Counted from the stretch's first letter, positions 52,911 through 62,129 are shown. The stretch: DNA of 64,000 nucleotides from JAOUEA01 sp038249195 (GCA_038249195.1 JBBRWM010000001.1:124001-188000), one strand, 5' to 3'. The notes: generated by a model not told the origin, from the letters alone. Program-made: numbers and translations.

Positions 52911-53947
52911 GGGATCAACAGGACCTTGGTGGCCCGGCGGGCAGCGAACAGTTCGTAGCCGCGCGCGGCATCCTCCAGCGGCAGGCGGTGGCTTACCAGC
53001 GGCCGCGGGTCGATCAGGCCGCCCGCCACCGCGTCCATCGTGGGTCCCCACCACGCATGGACGGGCGTGATCCCCGCGAACCGCAGGTCCAGGGCGCGCG
53101 CCCAGTACACGCCGAGCTGCAGCTCGACGGTCTCCGACGCGTACACGCCGAGGATCACGACGCGGCCCCCGCGACGCACCACGGCGACCGCCGTGTCGAA
53201 CGCCGCGACGCTGCCCACGGCATCGATCACGACATCCGCGCCCCGTCCGTCCGTGGCGGCGGCCAGGACCGTGACAGGGTGGCGCTCGGCGACGTTCACG
53301 GGATCGGCCCCCACACGGGCGGCGAGCGAGAGACGTTCGGGCTCCCGGTCCAGGGCGAACACCCGACGGGCGCCCAGGGCGCGGGCGGCCTGCACGCAGA
53401 AGAACCCCACAGGCCCCGCGCCCACCACCGCCACGACGTCGCGCGCCCCGATCTCCCCCAGCGACGCTGCGTAGTACCCCGAGGTCGCGATGTCCCCCAC
53501 GAAGATGGCGTCTTCGTCGTCCATGTCGTCGGGGATCCGCAACAGGTTCACGGATGCGTTGGGCACCCTGAGCCGCTCGGCCTGGGCACCCGGGAGGCTT
53601 CCGCCGAACGCCCCCGCCCCGAGCGTGCCGGAGTCCTCGCAGAGCTGCGTCTCGCCCCGGCGGCAGAACCAGCAGCGCCCGCACGCGATCTGGAACGCCA
53701 CGACCACGCGGTCGCCCCGCGCGACCCCCGCCGCGGCGGATCCCGTCGACTCGACCACCCCCACCGCCTCGTGACCGATGCTCGCGCCGGGGTCGATGGG
53801 CGTCTTCCCGTGGAGGAAATGCAGATCGGATCCGCAGACCGCGCTGAGGGTCACCCGCACGATGGCGTCGCCCGGGCCCTCGATCACCGGATCCGCGACG
53901 TCGGTCACGCTCACGCGGCCGATGTCGTCGAAGACGACCGCGCGCAC
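52907..53947 (-). CDS. Zinc-dependent alcohol dehydrogenase (MDR family)
   Basis: A 346-residue medium-chain dehydrogenase. Catalytic zinc ligands are in VCGSDLHF and GHEAVG, and the structural zinc has four Cys in CGRCWFCRRGETQLCE. The nucleotide fold is VAVVGAGPVGFFCVQAARALGA. The Asp in FALDRE at the end of strand two suggests NAD rather than NADP. It is flanked by two SCP2-type genes, seven bases after one and overlapping the other, which hints at a lipid, sterol or long-chain alcohol substrate. Start GTG 53947. Confidence 0.9.
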   Translation of the reverse strand: MRAVVFDDIGRVSVTDVADPVIEGPGDAIVRVTLSAVCGSDLHFLHGKTPIDPGASIGHEAVGVVESTGSAAAGVARGDRVVVAFQIACGRCWFCRRGETQLCEDSGTLGAGAFGGSLPGAQAERLRVPNASVNLLRIPDDMDDEDAIFVGDIATSGYYAASLGEIGARDVVAVVGAGPVGFFCVQAARALGARRVFALDREPERLSLAARVGADPVNVAERHPVTVLAAATDGRGADVVIDAVGSVAAFDTAVAVVRRGGRVVILGVYASETVELQLGVYWARALDLRFAGITPVHAWWGPTMDAVAGGLIDPRPLVSHRLPLEDAARGYELFAARRATKVLLIP

Positions 53948-53953
53948 GGCGAC

Positions 53954-54373
53954 TCAGGCCTCGTCGGGGTACTGCGTGTCGACCTCGCCCGTGAGATGCA
54001 CGAGCTCGTTGGCGGCGCGAACGTAGCGCACGATGGTGGCGAGGTCCCCCTGGACCTTCAGCTTGCCCTGCATCATGGCCCTCGTCGGGTCGAGGTCCCC
54101 CAGCAGGACCTCCTTCCAGCGCGAATACGGCGCGCGGATGACGTAGGCGGCTCGCCGCCCGGTCTCGGCGTCGACCGCGCCTCCGCCCCGGCAGGCTCCG
54201 TGCCACAGGTCGAGCACGCCCCAGACATCCTCGGGCATGCCGTGGTCGGGCTCGGCTTCCACCAGGAAGGCCACGTCTCCCTCCCACGCGGCGGCCGCAT
54301 CGCGATACTCGGAGGATGCGTTGATCTTTGCGATCAGGTCCTGGAACCAGGCGTCGGTCGCGAACCTCGGCAC
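53954..54373 (-). CDS. SCP2 sterol-binding domain protein
   Basis: A 139-residue stand-alone SCP2 protein. VAFLVEAEPDHG, AAYVIRAPYSRWKEVLLGDLDPTRAMMQGKLKVQGDLATIVRYV and the TG-turn before helix 4 match the family. It binds acyl or sterol ligands in the cytoplasm. The start GTG 54373 has a near-perfect GGAGGTGA four bases upstream. It sits between the CPBP protease and the alcohol dehydrogenase in the same minus-strand run. Confidence 0.88.
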   Translation of the reverse strand: MPRFATDAWFQDLIAKINASSEYRDAAAAWEGDVAFLVEAEPDHGMPEDVWGVLDLWHGACRGGGAVDAETGRRAAYVIRAPYSRWKEVLLGDLDPTRAMMQGKLKVQGDLATIVRYVRAANELVHLTGEVDTQYPDEA

Positions 54374-54377
54374 GTCG

Positions 54378-55220
54378 TCACCTCCACCCCGGCACGACGC
54401 CGACGCCGGCCGCGATCGCCACCACGGCGATGAGGTTGAACGCGGCGTGGCCGGCGATGTCGGCCACGAGGTTCTTCCGCCGTTCGTAGATCAGCGCCAG
54501 CCCGACGCCCGTGATCACCATCGTCAGTTGCAGGGCGACCACGCCCTGCCAGTTTCCGCTCGGGACGAAGTGAACGAGCCCGAAGGCGAGGGCCGAGACG
54601 ATCGCACCCAGCGCCACGCCGCGTCGGTCGCGGATGGAGCGGTAGAGCAGGCCGCGGAACAGGAACTCCTCGGTCACGGGCGCCACGATCACGGCGTACA
54701 GGGCGAACAGGACGAACGCGCCGGGCCTCAGGTCCGACGTCACCTGTTGCGGGATCGAGACGTCGGTGCCGGTGGCCGAGCCGAGCAGGCCCACCACGAT
54801 CGCCGACGCGATGCCCGCCGCGATCCGCACCCCGATGCCTAGCAGCCCGCCGGTCAGCACTTCCCTGGGGATCTGCGCGCGGGTCGGGAATCCGATGATC
54901 TGCTGCCAGCGCGGGTGACGCCTGCGCAGCCAGACGATCATGGTGGCGAGCAGCACCCCGTCTACCACCAACCCCTGGGCGAGCTCGCTCACGCCGCTGG
55001 CCCCCGTGGCGCTCATGGTGTCGCCCAAGAGGAGGAACACGGGGATGGAGGCGATGGTCCCCAGGATGAAGCCGAGCAGGGTGATCCCGACGACCTCCCA
55101 CCAGCGCCAGGTGGCGAGCGGGCGACCATCTTCGTCGGCGCTCACCTCGGCGCCGAGCACCGGGTTCATCATCCCCGGAAGGCCCAGGTCGGGCCGGGGG
55201 GGAGGCGGATCCTGGATCAT
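54378..55220 (-). CDS. CPBP-family intramembrane metalloprotease
   Basis: A 280-residue membrane protein with the CPBP (Abi) motifs: APVTEEFLFRGLLYRSI carries the EExxxR, FGLVHF the first His and NLVADIAGHAAFN the second. Family members include prenyl-protein endopeptidase homologs and putative bacteriocin self-immunity proteins. The acidic, proline-rich N-terminal 30 residues are cytoplasmic. ATG 55220 overlaps the murA stop by four bases (ATGA). Confidence 0.87.
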   Translation of the reverse strand: MIQDPPPPRPDLGLPGMMNPVLGAEVSADEDGRPLATWRWWEVVGITLLGFILGTIASIPVFLLLGDTMSATGASGVSELAQGLVVDGVLLATMIVWLRRRHPRWQQIIGFPTRAQIPREVLTGGLLGIGVRIAAGIASAIVVGLLGSATGTDVSIPQQVTSDLRPGAFVLFALYAVIVAPVTEEFLFRGLLYRSIRDRRGVALGAIVSALAFGLVHFVPSGNWQGVVALQLTMVITGVGLALIYERRKNLVADIAGHAAFNLIAVVAIAAGVGVVPGWR

Positions 55221-56488
55221 GGGAGCGTGACCAGCTCACGCTCGCGGCGCACCACGGCACCGAGGCCGCTGAGCTTGGCCTCGAACCCTTCGTAGCCCCG
55301 ATCCACGTGCTGCATGTCGTTCACCTCGGAGATCCCGTCGGCGCACAGGGCTGCGATCACCATCGCGGCGCCGGCACGGATGTCGAGCGCCTGGACCGGA
55401 GCGGCCGAGAGCCGCGGCACCCCACGGATCACGGCGTGGTGACCCTCCACGTCGATGCTGGCGCCCATGCGTTTGAGCTCGGCCACGTAGAGGAACCGGC
55501 TCTCGAACACGTTCTCGGTCGCGATCGACGTGCCCTCCGCCACCGCGAGGGCCGCCATCAGGATCGGCTGGAAATCCGTGGCAAGACCGGGATACGGCAG
55601 CGTCACGAAATCGACGGCACGCGGGCGATCGTCCTGGCGGACGCGGAGCCCGTCCTCGGTGAGATCCACGCGTGCGCCCGCATCGGCGAGCTTGTCCAGG
55701 AACAGCGCCAGATGATCCGAGCGCGCGCCTTGCAGGGTGACATCGCCTCGCGTGGCCGTGGCCGCCGCCGCGAACGTCCCCGCCTCGATGCGATCGGCGA
55801 TCACCGTGTGCTGGGTGGGTGTGAAGCCATCGACCCCCGCGATCTCGATCGTGCTCGTGCCGGCACCGTCGACGCGCGCGCCCATCGCCGCCAGGAAGGC
55901 CGCGATGTCGGCGATCTCGGGCTCACGAGCGGCGTTGTCGATCACGGTGGTGCCGCGAGCGGCAACCGCGGCCATCATGAGGTTCTCAGTGGCGCCCACG
56001 CTCGGGTATTCGAGGGTGATGGCCGCACCGCGCAGGCCCCGCGGCGCCCTGGCCTGCAGGAACCCGTGCTCGAACGCGATCTGCGCCCCCATCCTGCGAA
56101 GACCGTTGATGTGCAGGTCGATCGGCCGGGAGCCGATGTTGTCGCCCCCCGGCATCGCCACCTGCGCCTGACCCGCGCGAGCCAGAAGGGGGCCCAACAC
56201 CACGATGGAAGCGCGCATCTGGCGCACCAACTCGTAGGGCGCCTCCACCGACGTGAGGCCGGTGGCGTCGATGGTGACGGAGTCCGCCTCCCACATGACC
56301 TCGGCGCCCAAGTGCTCGAGCACGCGCCCCATGGTGGTGCAGTCCTGGATCCGCGGAACGTTGCGCAGCACGGTTCGGCCGGACGCGAGCAGCGCGGCGG
56401 CCATCAGCTTCAGGGCGGAGTTCTTGGCGCCCGCGATGCGGACGGAGCCCGTCAAACGCGCTCCGCCGGTGACGAAGAGTCGATCCAT
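55217..56488 (-). CDS. murA: UDP-GlcNAc enolpyruvyl transferase MurA, Asp in place of catalytic Cys
   Basis: A 423-residue MurA, the first committed enzyme of peptidoglycan synthesis, joining phosphoenolpyruvate to UDP-GlcNAc. Lys22 and Asn23 in AGAKNS, the RxxxxVLGPLLAR segment and SVGATENLMMAA are intact. The flexible loop reads MPGGDNIGSRPIDLH, so residue 116 is Asp where most bacteria have the Cys that fosfomycin alkylates. The start ATG 56488 lies nine bases behind TAGACT. It heads a long minus-strand run beginning with the CPBP gene. Confidence 0.95.
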   Translation of the reverse strand: MDRLFVTGGARLTGSVRIAGAKNSALKLMAAALLASGRTVLRNVPRIQDCTTMGRVLEHLGAEVMWEADSVTIDATGLTSVEAPYELVRQMRASIVVLGPLLARAGQAQVAMPGGDNIGSRPIDLHINGLRRMGAQIAFEHGFLQARAPRGLRGAAITLEYPSVGATENLMMAAVAARGTTVIDNAAREPEIADIAAFLAAMGARVDGAGTSTIEIAGVDGFTPTQHTVIADRIEAGTFAAAATATRGDVTLQGARSDHLALFLDKLADAGARVDLTEDGLRVRQDDRPRAVDFVTLPYPGLATDFQPILMAALAVAEGTSIATENVFESRFLYVAELKRMGASIDVEGHHAVIRGVPRLSAAPVQALDIRAGAAMVIAALCADGISEVNDMQHVDRGYEGFEAKLSGLGAVVRRERELVTLP

Positions 56489-56497
56489 GGGGGAATC

Positions 56498-56503
56498 AGT
56501 CTA
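56498..56503 (-). promoter_or_regulatory. -10 element TAGACT, near-leaderless, for murA
   Basis: TAGACT nine bases before ATG 56488, in the 88-base gap after atpC. Confidence 0.42.
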
Positions 56504-56576
56504 AGGGGTCCGGACGCACCGCCGGCGACATCCGTCGAGACCGCCGCGTGTTCGAGCAGGGCTGCGGCTGGAGCAC

Positions 56577-56999
56577 CTACCCGGCGAGGCTGACGCGCAC
56601 GAGCGCTTTCTGGAGCTCGTCCTTCATGCTCACGACCTCTGCCTCGGCAACCTCGGTGTCGCGACGCTCGGCGAGTTGGGCCCGGAGCTCGTCGGCGCGC
56701 GTGCGTGCGAGCTCGACGTCGATCTCGTCCACGAACTCGGCGTGCGCAGCCATCACGTCCACGCGTGTCCCCTCCTCACTCGAGGACGCGACGTGAAGGA
56801 ACCCCCCGTCGATCACGGCGACGAGCTCGGGTTCGTTCTCGCGCTGGATGCGGATGGGTCCGATGGCGAGCTGCGCCAGGAGCGGCATGTGGCCCGCGAG
56901 GATGCCCACCTCGCCGGCCACCCCCCGCGCGATCACGATCGTGGCGCTCCCCGACCAGAGCTCGCGTTCGGGCGTGACGACGTGGACGTCGACCGGCAC
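56577..56999 (-). CDS. atpC: ATP synthase F1 epsilon subunit
   Basis: A 140-residue epsilon subunit. The N-terminal beta sandwich begins VHVVTPERELWSGSATIVIARGVAGEVGILAGHMPLLAQL, and a C-terminal helical arm follows (VELARTRADELRAQLAERRD). It couples gamma rotation to the c-ring and can restrain hydrolysis. The start GTG 56999 directly abuts the atpD stop. Last gene of the operon. Confidence 0.94.
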   Translation of the reverse strand: MPVDVHVVTPERELWSGSATIVIARGVAGEVGILAGHMPLLAQLAIGPIRIQRENEPELVAVIDGGFLHVASSSEEGTRVDVMAAHAEFVDEIDVELARTRADELRAQLAERRDTEVAEAEVVSMKDELQKALVRVSLAG

Positions 57000-58427
57000 C
57001 TACGCCGCCTCCATCTGCTTCGCGGCCTCCACGGCCTCCTCGATCCCGCCCACGAGGAGGAAGGCCTGCTCGGGCAGGTGGTCGTACTCGCCCTCGCACA
57101 GTCCCTTGAACGACGCGATGGTCTCGTCGACCGGCACGTACTTGCCCTCGATCCCCGTGAACTGCTCCGCCACGAAGAACGGTTGCGAGAGGAACTTCTG
57201 GATCTTGCGGGCACGGGTCACGATGACCTTGTCCTCCTCGGACAACTCGTCGATGCCAAGGATCGCGATGATGTCCTGCAGGTCCTTGTAGCGCTGGAGG
57301 ATCTCCTGCACCCGGCGCGCGGCGTCGTAGTGCTCCTGGCCGACGAAGCGGGCGTCGAGGATCCGGCTCGTGGAGTCCAGCGGGTCCACGGCGGGATAGA
57401 TGCCGAGGGACGCGATCTCGCGCGAGAGCACGGTGGTCGCGTCCAGGTGCGCGAAGGCGGTGTGCGGGGCAGGGTCCGTGTTGTCGTCGGCGGGCACGTA
57501 GATGGCCTGCAGCGAGGTGATCGAGCGGCCCTTCGTGGACGTGATGCGCTCCTGCAGCGCGCCCATCTCATCGGCGAGCGTGGGCTGGTATCCCACGGCC
57601 GACGGCATCCGCCCGAGCAGCGTGGAGACCTCCGAACCCGCCTGGGTGAACCGGAAGATGTTGTCCACGAACAGGAGAACATCCTTGCGCTCCACGTCGC
57701 GGAAGTACTCGGCCATGGTGAGCGCCGCCAGCGCCACCCGCAACCTGACGCCGGGCGGCTCGTCCATCTGGCCGAACACCAGGGCGGTGTTCTCGATCAC
57801 GCCCGACTCGGTCATCTCCAGGAAGAGGTCGTTGCCCTCCCGCGTGCGCTCCCCCACGCCGGCGAACACCGACACGCCGCCATGCTGCTGCGCCTGGCGA
57901 CGGATCATCTCCTGGATGATCACGGTCTTGCCCACCCCGGCGCCGCCGAACATCCCGATCTTGCCGCCTTGCACGTAGGGCTCCAGCAGGTCGATCACCT
58001 TGATCCCGGTCTCCAGCATCACCGACTTGGGCTCGAGCTCGTCGAAGGGCGGGCTGTCGCGGTGGATGGGCCACCGGTCGGCCGCTTCGATCTTGTCCAT
58101 CGTGGTGTCGAGCGGGTCGCCCAGCACGTTGTACACGTGGCCGAGCACGCCCGACCCCACCGGGACGGTGATCGGCGCCCCCGTGTTGCGGACCGGGGTG
58201 CCGCGCACCAAGCCGTCGGTTGGCCGCAGGGCCACCGTGCGAACCTGCCCGCCGCCGATGTGCTGGGCCACCTCGCACGTGATGGTGGTGGTCTGACCGC
58301 CGAGCGCAACGTCGACCTCCAAAGCCGTGTTGATCTCGGGAAGCTCGGACGGGGGAAACTCCACGTCCACCACGGGCCCGATGACCCGGACCACCCGCCC
58401 GTTCGCGTTCTGCTCCTCAGTTGTCAT
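57000..58427 (-). CDS. atpD: ATP synthase F1 beta subunit
   Basis: A 475-residue catalytic subunit. The P-loop is GGAGVGKTVIIQEM, the catalytic Glu is in GVGERTREGNDLFLEM, and the DELSEED region is here GIDELSEEDK. ALAALTMAEYFRD and PSAVGYQPTL are further conserved blocks. The start ATG 58427 is behind GGAAGGTG. Confidence 0.97.
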   Translation of the reverse strand: MTTEEQNANGRVVRVIGPVVDVEFPPSELPEINTALEVDVALGGQTTTITCEVAQHIGGGQVRTVALRPTDGLVRGTPVRNTGAPITVPVGSGVLGHVYNVLGDPLDTTMDKIEAADRWPIHRDSPPFDELEPKSVMLETGIKVIDLLEPYVQGGKIGMFGGAGVGKTVIIQEMIRRQAQQHGGVSVFAGVGERTREGNDLFLEMTESGVIENTALVFGQMDEPPGVRLRVALAALTMAEYFRDVERKDVLLFVDNIFRFTQAGSEVSTLLGRMPSAVGYQPTLADEMGALQERITSTKGRSITSLQAIYVPADDNTDPAPHTAFAHLDATTVLSREIASLGIYPAVDPLDSTSRILDARFVGQEHYDAARRVQEILQRYKDLQDIIAILGIDELSEEDKVIVTRARKIQKFLSQPFFVAEQFTGIEGKYVPVDETIASFKGLCEGEYDHLPEQAFLLVGGIEEAVEAAKQMEAA

Positions 58428-58441
58428 GACCCACCTTCCGC

Positions 58442-59332
58442 CTATTCCGCCGACACGCCGGACAATGCCTCGGCCCCGCCGACGATCTCCATGATCTCCG
58501 TCGTGATCTCGTCCTGGCGGGCCCGGTTCGCCTGCCGGGTGAGCACCTTGATGATCTCCTCCGCGTTCTCCGTCGCCGCCTTCATCGCTCGCCGGCGCGC
58601 CGCGTTCTCCGATGCGGCCGACTCCAACAATGCCGCGTACACCTTGGTGATGACGTACTGCGGAAGCAGGTGATCGAGGATCTCGCCCGCACCCGGCTCG
58701 AACAGGTACTCCGCGTGCACGGCACGGCCGGCGCCGGTCACCTCCTCCGCCGCGATGGGCAGGAACCGCTTCCGCGTGGCGCGAAGGGTGAACGCGGAAC
58801 GGAAGTCCGTGTACACGCAGTGCAGTTCATCGATCTCGGCCGCGGCGAAGTCCTGGATGAGCCGCCGCCCGATGGTCACCGCGATCTCGTACGGCGGCAC
58901 CTCGCTGTGTCCCTGCCAATCGGCGTGGATCGGCACGGAGCGGAAGCGCAGGTATCCCACGCCCTTCTTGCCGCTCACGTACACCACGGGCTCGAGTCCG
59001 CGGCGCCGAACGTCGGCGATCAGCTGCTCGGCGAGCCTCAACGCGTTGGAGTTGTACGACCCCGCCAGCCCCCGATCAGACGTCACCACGAACACGCCGA
59101 CCTTGGCCGGGTGCTCTCGCGCCTCCAGGAGCGGATGGGCCAACGAGCCCGTCTTCGCGGCCACGTCCTCCATGGCCGCCGTGAGCTGCACGGCGTAGGG
59201 CCGTGCCTCCTCCACACGCTTCTGGGCCTTCACGATGCGTGAGGACGCGATGAGCTCCATCGCGCGCGTGATCTTCATGGTGGATTGCACCGATCGGATC
59301 CGGCGCCGGACGATGCGGATCTTGGCGCCCAT
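58442..59332 (-). CDS. atpG: ATP synthase F1 gamma subunit
   Basis: A 296-residue central stalk subunit. The N-terminal helix is IRRRIRSVQSTMKITRAMELIASSRI, and the C-terminal helix is ESAASENAARRRAMKAATENAEEIIKVLTRQANRARQDEITTEIMEIVGGAEAL. It transmits rotation between the c-ring and the alpha3beta3 head. The start ATG 59332 is two bases after the atpA stop. Confidence 0.96.
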   Translation of the reverse strand: MGAKIRIVRRRIRSVQSTMKITRAMELIASSRIVKAQKRVEEARPYAVQLTAAMEDVAAKTGSLAHPLLEAREHPAKVGVFVVTSDRGLAGSYNSNALRLAEQLIADVRRRGLEPVVYVSGKKGVGYLRFRSVPIHADWQGHSEVPPYEIAVTIGRRLIQDFAAAEIDELHCVYTDFRSAFTLRATRKRFLPIAAEEVTGAGRAVHAEYLFEPGAGEILDHLLPQYVITKVYAALLESAASENAARRRAMKAATENAEEIIKVLTRQANRARQDEITTEIMEIVGGAEALSGVSAE

Positions 59333-59334
59333 GG

Positions 59335-61014
59335 CTACGCCGGAGGGTCGGGCTCGCCCGACGCGCCGGCCTCCTCCTCCTCCTCGTCGTCTGCCGAGGA
59401 CATGCGGTCCCAGCCGATGTCGGCCTTCACCTCGTCGGGGGGCGTGGTGGCCCCCAGCGCGGACTCCGAGCCCGGACCGGCCTCGGAGGACACGAACGAG
59501 GCCGCGTAAGACTCGATGGCGGCCTCGAGCGCCGCTGTGGTCTCATCCGAGAGCTCCCCCGAGGAGCGAATCGTCCCCAGGATCTCCGGGTTCCGCGTAT
59601 CGAGGTATTCGCCCAGCCCCACCACGAACCGCTTGGCGTCGGCGACCGGGAGGTCGTCGAGCGCACCGGTGGTGGCGGCGAAGACGTAGACCACCTGCTT
59701 CTCCACGGGGACCGGCTGGTACTGGGGCTGCTTGAGGACCTCCACGACGCGAGCACCGCGCGCGAGCTGCCGCTGCGACGCCCTGTCGAGCTCGGAGCCG
59801 AACTGCGCGAACGCCTCGAGCGCGCGGAACTGGGCCAAGTCGATCCGCAGGCGGCCCGCCACTTTCCTCATGGCCTTGATCTGGGCCGCGCCGCCCACGC
59901 GGGACACCGAGATGCCCACGTTGATGGCGGGCCGGACGCCGGAGAAGAACAGTTCGGGCTCGAGGTAGATCTGTCCGTCGGTGATCGAGATGACGTTGGT
60001 CGGGATGTAGGCCGACACGTCGCCGCCCTTCGTCTCGATGATCGGGAGCGCCGTGAGGGAGCCGCCGCCCAGCTCGTCGGAGAGCTTCGCCGCGCGCTCG
60101 AGCAACCGGGAGTGAAGGTAGAAGACGTCACCGGGGTAGGCCTCGCGCCCCGGGGGGCGGCGCAGCAGCAGGGACAGGGTTCGGTACGCGGTGGCCTGTT
60201 TCGATAGGTCGTCGTAGACCACCAGCGAGGCCTCGCCGTTGTACATCCAGGAGGCCCCGAGGGCGGCGCCCGCGTAGGGCGCGAGGTACTGGAACGGGGC
60301 GGGCGAGGACGCGCCCGCGTTCACGATCACGCTGTATTCGAGCGCCCCGTTCTCGCGGAGCGTCTCCACGACCTCGGCGACCGTGGAATCCTTCTGGCCG
60401 ATGGCCACGTAGATGCACTTCACCTGGTCGTCCGTGTTCCAGAGCTCGCGCTGGGCGATGATCGCGTCCACCGTCACGGCGGTCTTGCCCGTCTGGCGGT
60501 CGCCGATGATGAGCTGGCGCTGGCCGCGCCCGATGGCGGTCATCGCGTCGATGGCGGTGATCCCCGTGTAGAGGGGCTCCTTCACCGGCTGGCGGCTCAC
60601 CACGTTGGGGGCCTGGACCTCCAGGTTGCGGCGTTCGCTCGAGGCGATGGGACCCTTGCCGTCGATGGACCTGCCAAGGGCGTCCACCACGCGCCCCAGG
60701 AAGCCGTCGCCCACCGGGATCGACAGGATCTGGCCGGTCTGCTTGACGGGGTCCCCCTCCTCGATGTGGGAGGACTCGCCCAGGATGATGCACCCGATCT
60801 CGAACTCGTCGAGGTTGAAGGCGAGCCCGAGGACGCCCCCGGGGAACTCGAGCAGCTCGTTCGCCATGGTGCCGGGCAGACCGGAGACGCGCGCGATCCC
60901 GTCGCCGGTCTCCATGACCCTGCCGATCTCTTCTCGGTCGACCGAAGGCGTGAAGCTCTCGACGTTCTTCCGCAGCGCCTCCGCGATGCTCGCAGTGTCG
61001 ATGTCCAGTGCCAT
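59335..61014 (-). CDS. atpA: ATP synthase F1 alpha subunit with acidic C-terminal extension
   Basis: A 559-residue non-catalytic nucleotide subunit, about 50 residues longer than typical. The P-loop is GDRQTGKTAV, with AIGQKDSTVAEVVETL and the Arg finger region SVSRVGGAAQIKAM. The ordinary fold ends near residue 510; the extra tail is acidic and ends SADDEEEEEAGASGEPDPPA. Mycobacterial alpha subunits also carry a C-terminal extension, linked to weak ATP hydrolysis. Start ATG 61014. Confidence 0.96.
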   Translation of the reverse strand: MALDIDTASIAEALRKNVESFTPSVDREEIGRVMETGDGIARVSGLPGTMANELLEFPGGVLGLAFNLDEFEIGCIILGESSHIEEGDPVKQTGQILSIPVGDGFLGRVVDALGRSIDGKGPIASSERRNLEVQAPNVVSRQPVKEPLYTGITAIDAMTAIGRGQRQLIIGDRQTGKTAVTVDAIIAQRELWNTDDQVKCIYVAIGQKDSTVAEVVETLRENGALEYSVIVNAGASSPAPFQYLAPYAGAALGASWMYNGEASLVVYDDLSKQATAYRTLSLLLRRPPGREAYPGDVFYLHSRLLERAAKLSDELGGGSLTALPIIETKGGDVSAYIPTNVISITDGQIYLEPELFFSGVRPAINVGISVSRVGGAAQIKAMRKVAGRLRIDLAQFRALEAFAQFGSELDRASQRQLARGARVVEVLKQPQYQPVPVEKQVVYVFAATTGALDDLPVADAKRFVVGLGEYLDTRNPEILGTIRSSGELSDETTAALEAAIESYAASFVSSEAGPGSESALGATTPPDEVKADIGWDRMSSADDEEEEEAGASGEPDPPA

Positions 61015-61018
61015 CTCT

Positions 61019-61561
61019 TCACACGCTCCCTAGATGCTGCTTCGCGTCGTTCAGTCGGGTGGCGACCGAACCGTCGAACACCTCATCGCCCACGCGCGCC
61101 ACGAGGCCTCCGACGACGGTGGGATCCACGATCACCTTGATCTCGATGGTGCGACCCGTCGCGCGCGACAACGCCTCCGCCACGCGTGTCCGCTGGGCGT
61201 CGTCGAGGGGGACGGCGCTGCGAACCTCGGCCAGCGCCGCATCCCGCCGCTCGGCCGCCAGCGCCGCCATGCGCTCCACGATCTTGGTCAGGTCCTTGGC
61301 CCGTCCGGCATCCACCACGAACCCCACCAGCGCGACCGTCGTGGGGTGTGTGCGCGCGCTCAAGATGTCGCGCACCGCCGCCTTGCGGTTCTCCGCGGGC
61401 AGCGATGCGTCGTTGAGCGCCTCGCGCAGGGCGGGGTTCTGCTCGACGGCGGCGCCGAACGCGAACAGCTCGTCCTCAACCTCGTCCAGCACGCCCTCGG
61501 CCTCGGCCACGGCGAAGAACGCCTCGGCGTACCCGCGCAACACGGCCTCCCGGTCCGTCAA
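61019..61561 (-). CDS. atpH: ATP synthase F1 delta subunit
   Basis: A 180-residue peripheral stalk subunit. The opening VLRGYAEAFFAVAEAEGVLDEVEDELFAF and the late KVIVDPTVVGGLVARVGDEVFDGSVATRL are family features. It is separate from AtpF, unlike the b-delta fusion of mycobacteria. TTG 61561, one base after the atpF stop, gives the expected N-terminus; a GTG six codons in is an alternative. Confidence 0.92.
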   Translation of the reverse strand: MTDREAVLRGYAEAFFAVAEAEGVLDEVEDELFAFGAAVEQNPALREALNDASLPAENRKAAVRDILSARTHPTTVALVGFVVDAGRAKDLTKIVERMAALAAERRDAALAEVRSAVPLDDAQRTRVAEALSRATGRTIEIKVIVDPTVVGGLVARVGDEVFDGSVATRLNDAKQHLGSV

Positions 61562-61562
61562 C

Positions 61563-62120
61563 TCAGTTCTGTCCGTTCTCGCCGGCGGCCACCTGGTCGA
61601 TGTACTCGTCGATGAGGCGCTCGTGGGCGGACTTGTCGAGCGATTGGCCCACGACGCGGCCGGCGAGCTCGACGGCGATCTCGCCGACCTGCGCGCGCAG
61701 CTCCTGGAACACCCGATCGCGCTCGGCGCGGATCTCCTCCTGAGCGCGGACGACGGTAGCCTCCGCCTCCTCGGCCGCCTTCGCCTGCACGTCTCGGCGG
61801 AGCTGATCGGCCGTCTTGCGCGCCTCCTCGATGATCCGGTTGCCCTCGTCGCGGGCCTGCGCCAGCTGCTGGCGGTAGTCGGTGAGCATCGCGTCGGCCT
61901 CGACGCGGGCCCCCTCCGCGCGCTCCATCTCACCCTGGATCTTGGTGCGCCGATCCTCGAGCATCTGGTTCATGCGCGGGAACACCCATTTGGCCATGAA
62001 GAAGTACAGGATCGCGAACGCGATCGCCCCGACGATCAACTCGTTCCAGTGCGGATAGAGGTCGGCCTTGTCGCTGACCGGCTCCGCTGCCTGGGCGAGC
62101 ATACCGATGAGTGCTAGCAC
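61563..62120 (-). CDS. atpF: ATP synthase Fo b subunit
   Basis: A 185-residue stator subunit. One membrane helix (LIVGAIAFAILYFFMAKWVFP, about residues 28-48) is followed by a long coiled coil with alternating Glu, Arg and Ala. It holds the F1 head to the membrane with AtpH. GTG 62120 is the probable start, with an ATG about six codons in as an alternative. Confidence 0.93.
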   Translation of the reverse strand: MLALIGMLAQAAEPVSDKADLYPHWNELIVGAIAFAILYFFMAKWVFPRMNQMLEDRRTKIQGEMERAEGARVEADAMLTDYRQQLAQARDEGNRIIEEARKTADQLRRDVQAKAAEEAEATVVRAQEEIRAERDRVFQELRAQVGEIAVELAGRVVGQSLDKSAHERLIDEYIDQVAAGENGQN

Positions 62121-62129
62121 GCGGGCCCC

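Noticed and set aside
54378..55220. Abortive-infection or bacteriocin immunity system based on the CPBP (Abi) domain
   Set aside because: The neighbours are housekeeping or lipid genes; there is no toxin, restriction or phage-defence gene near.
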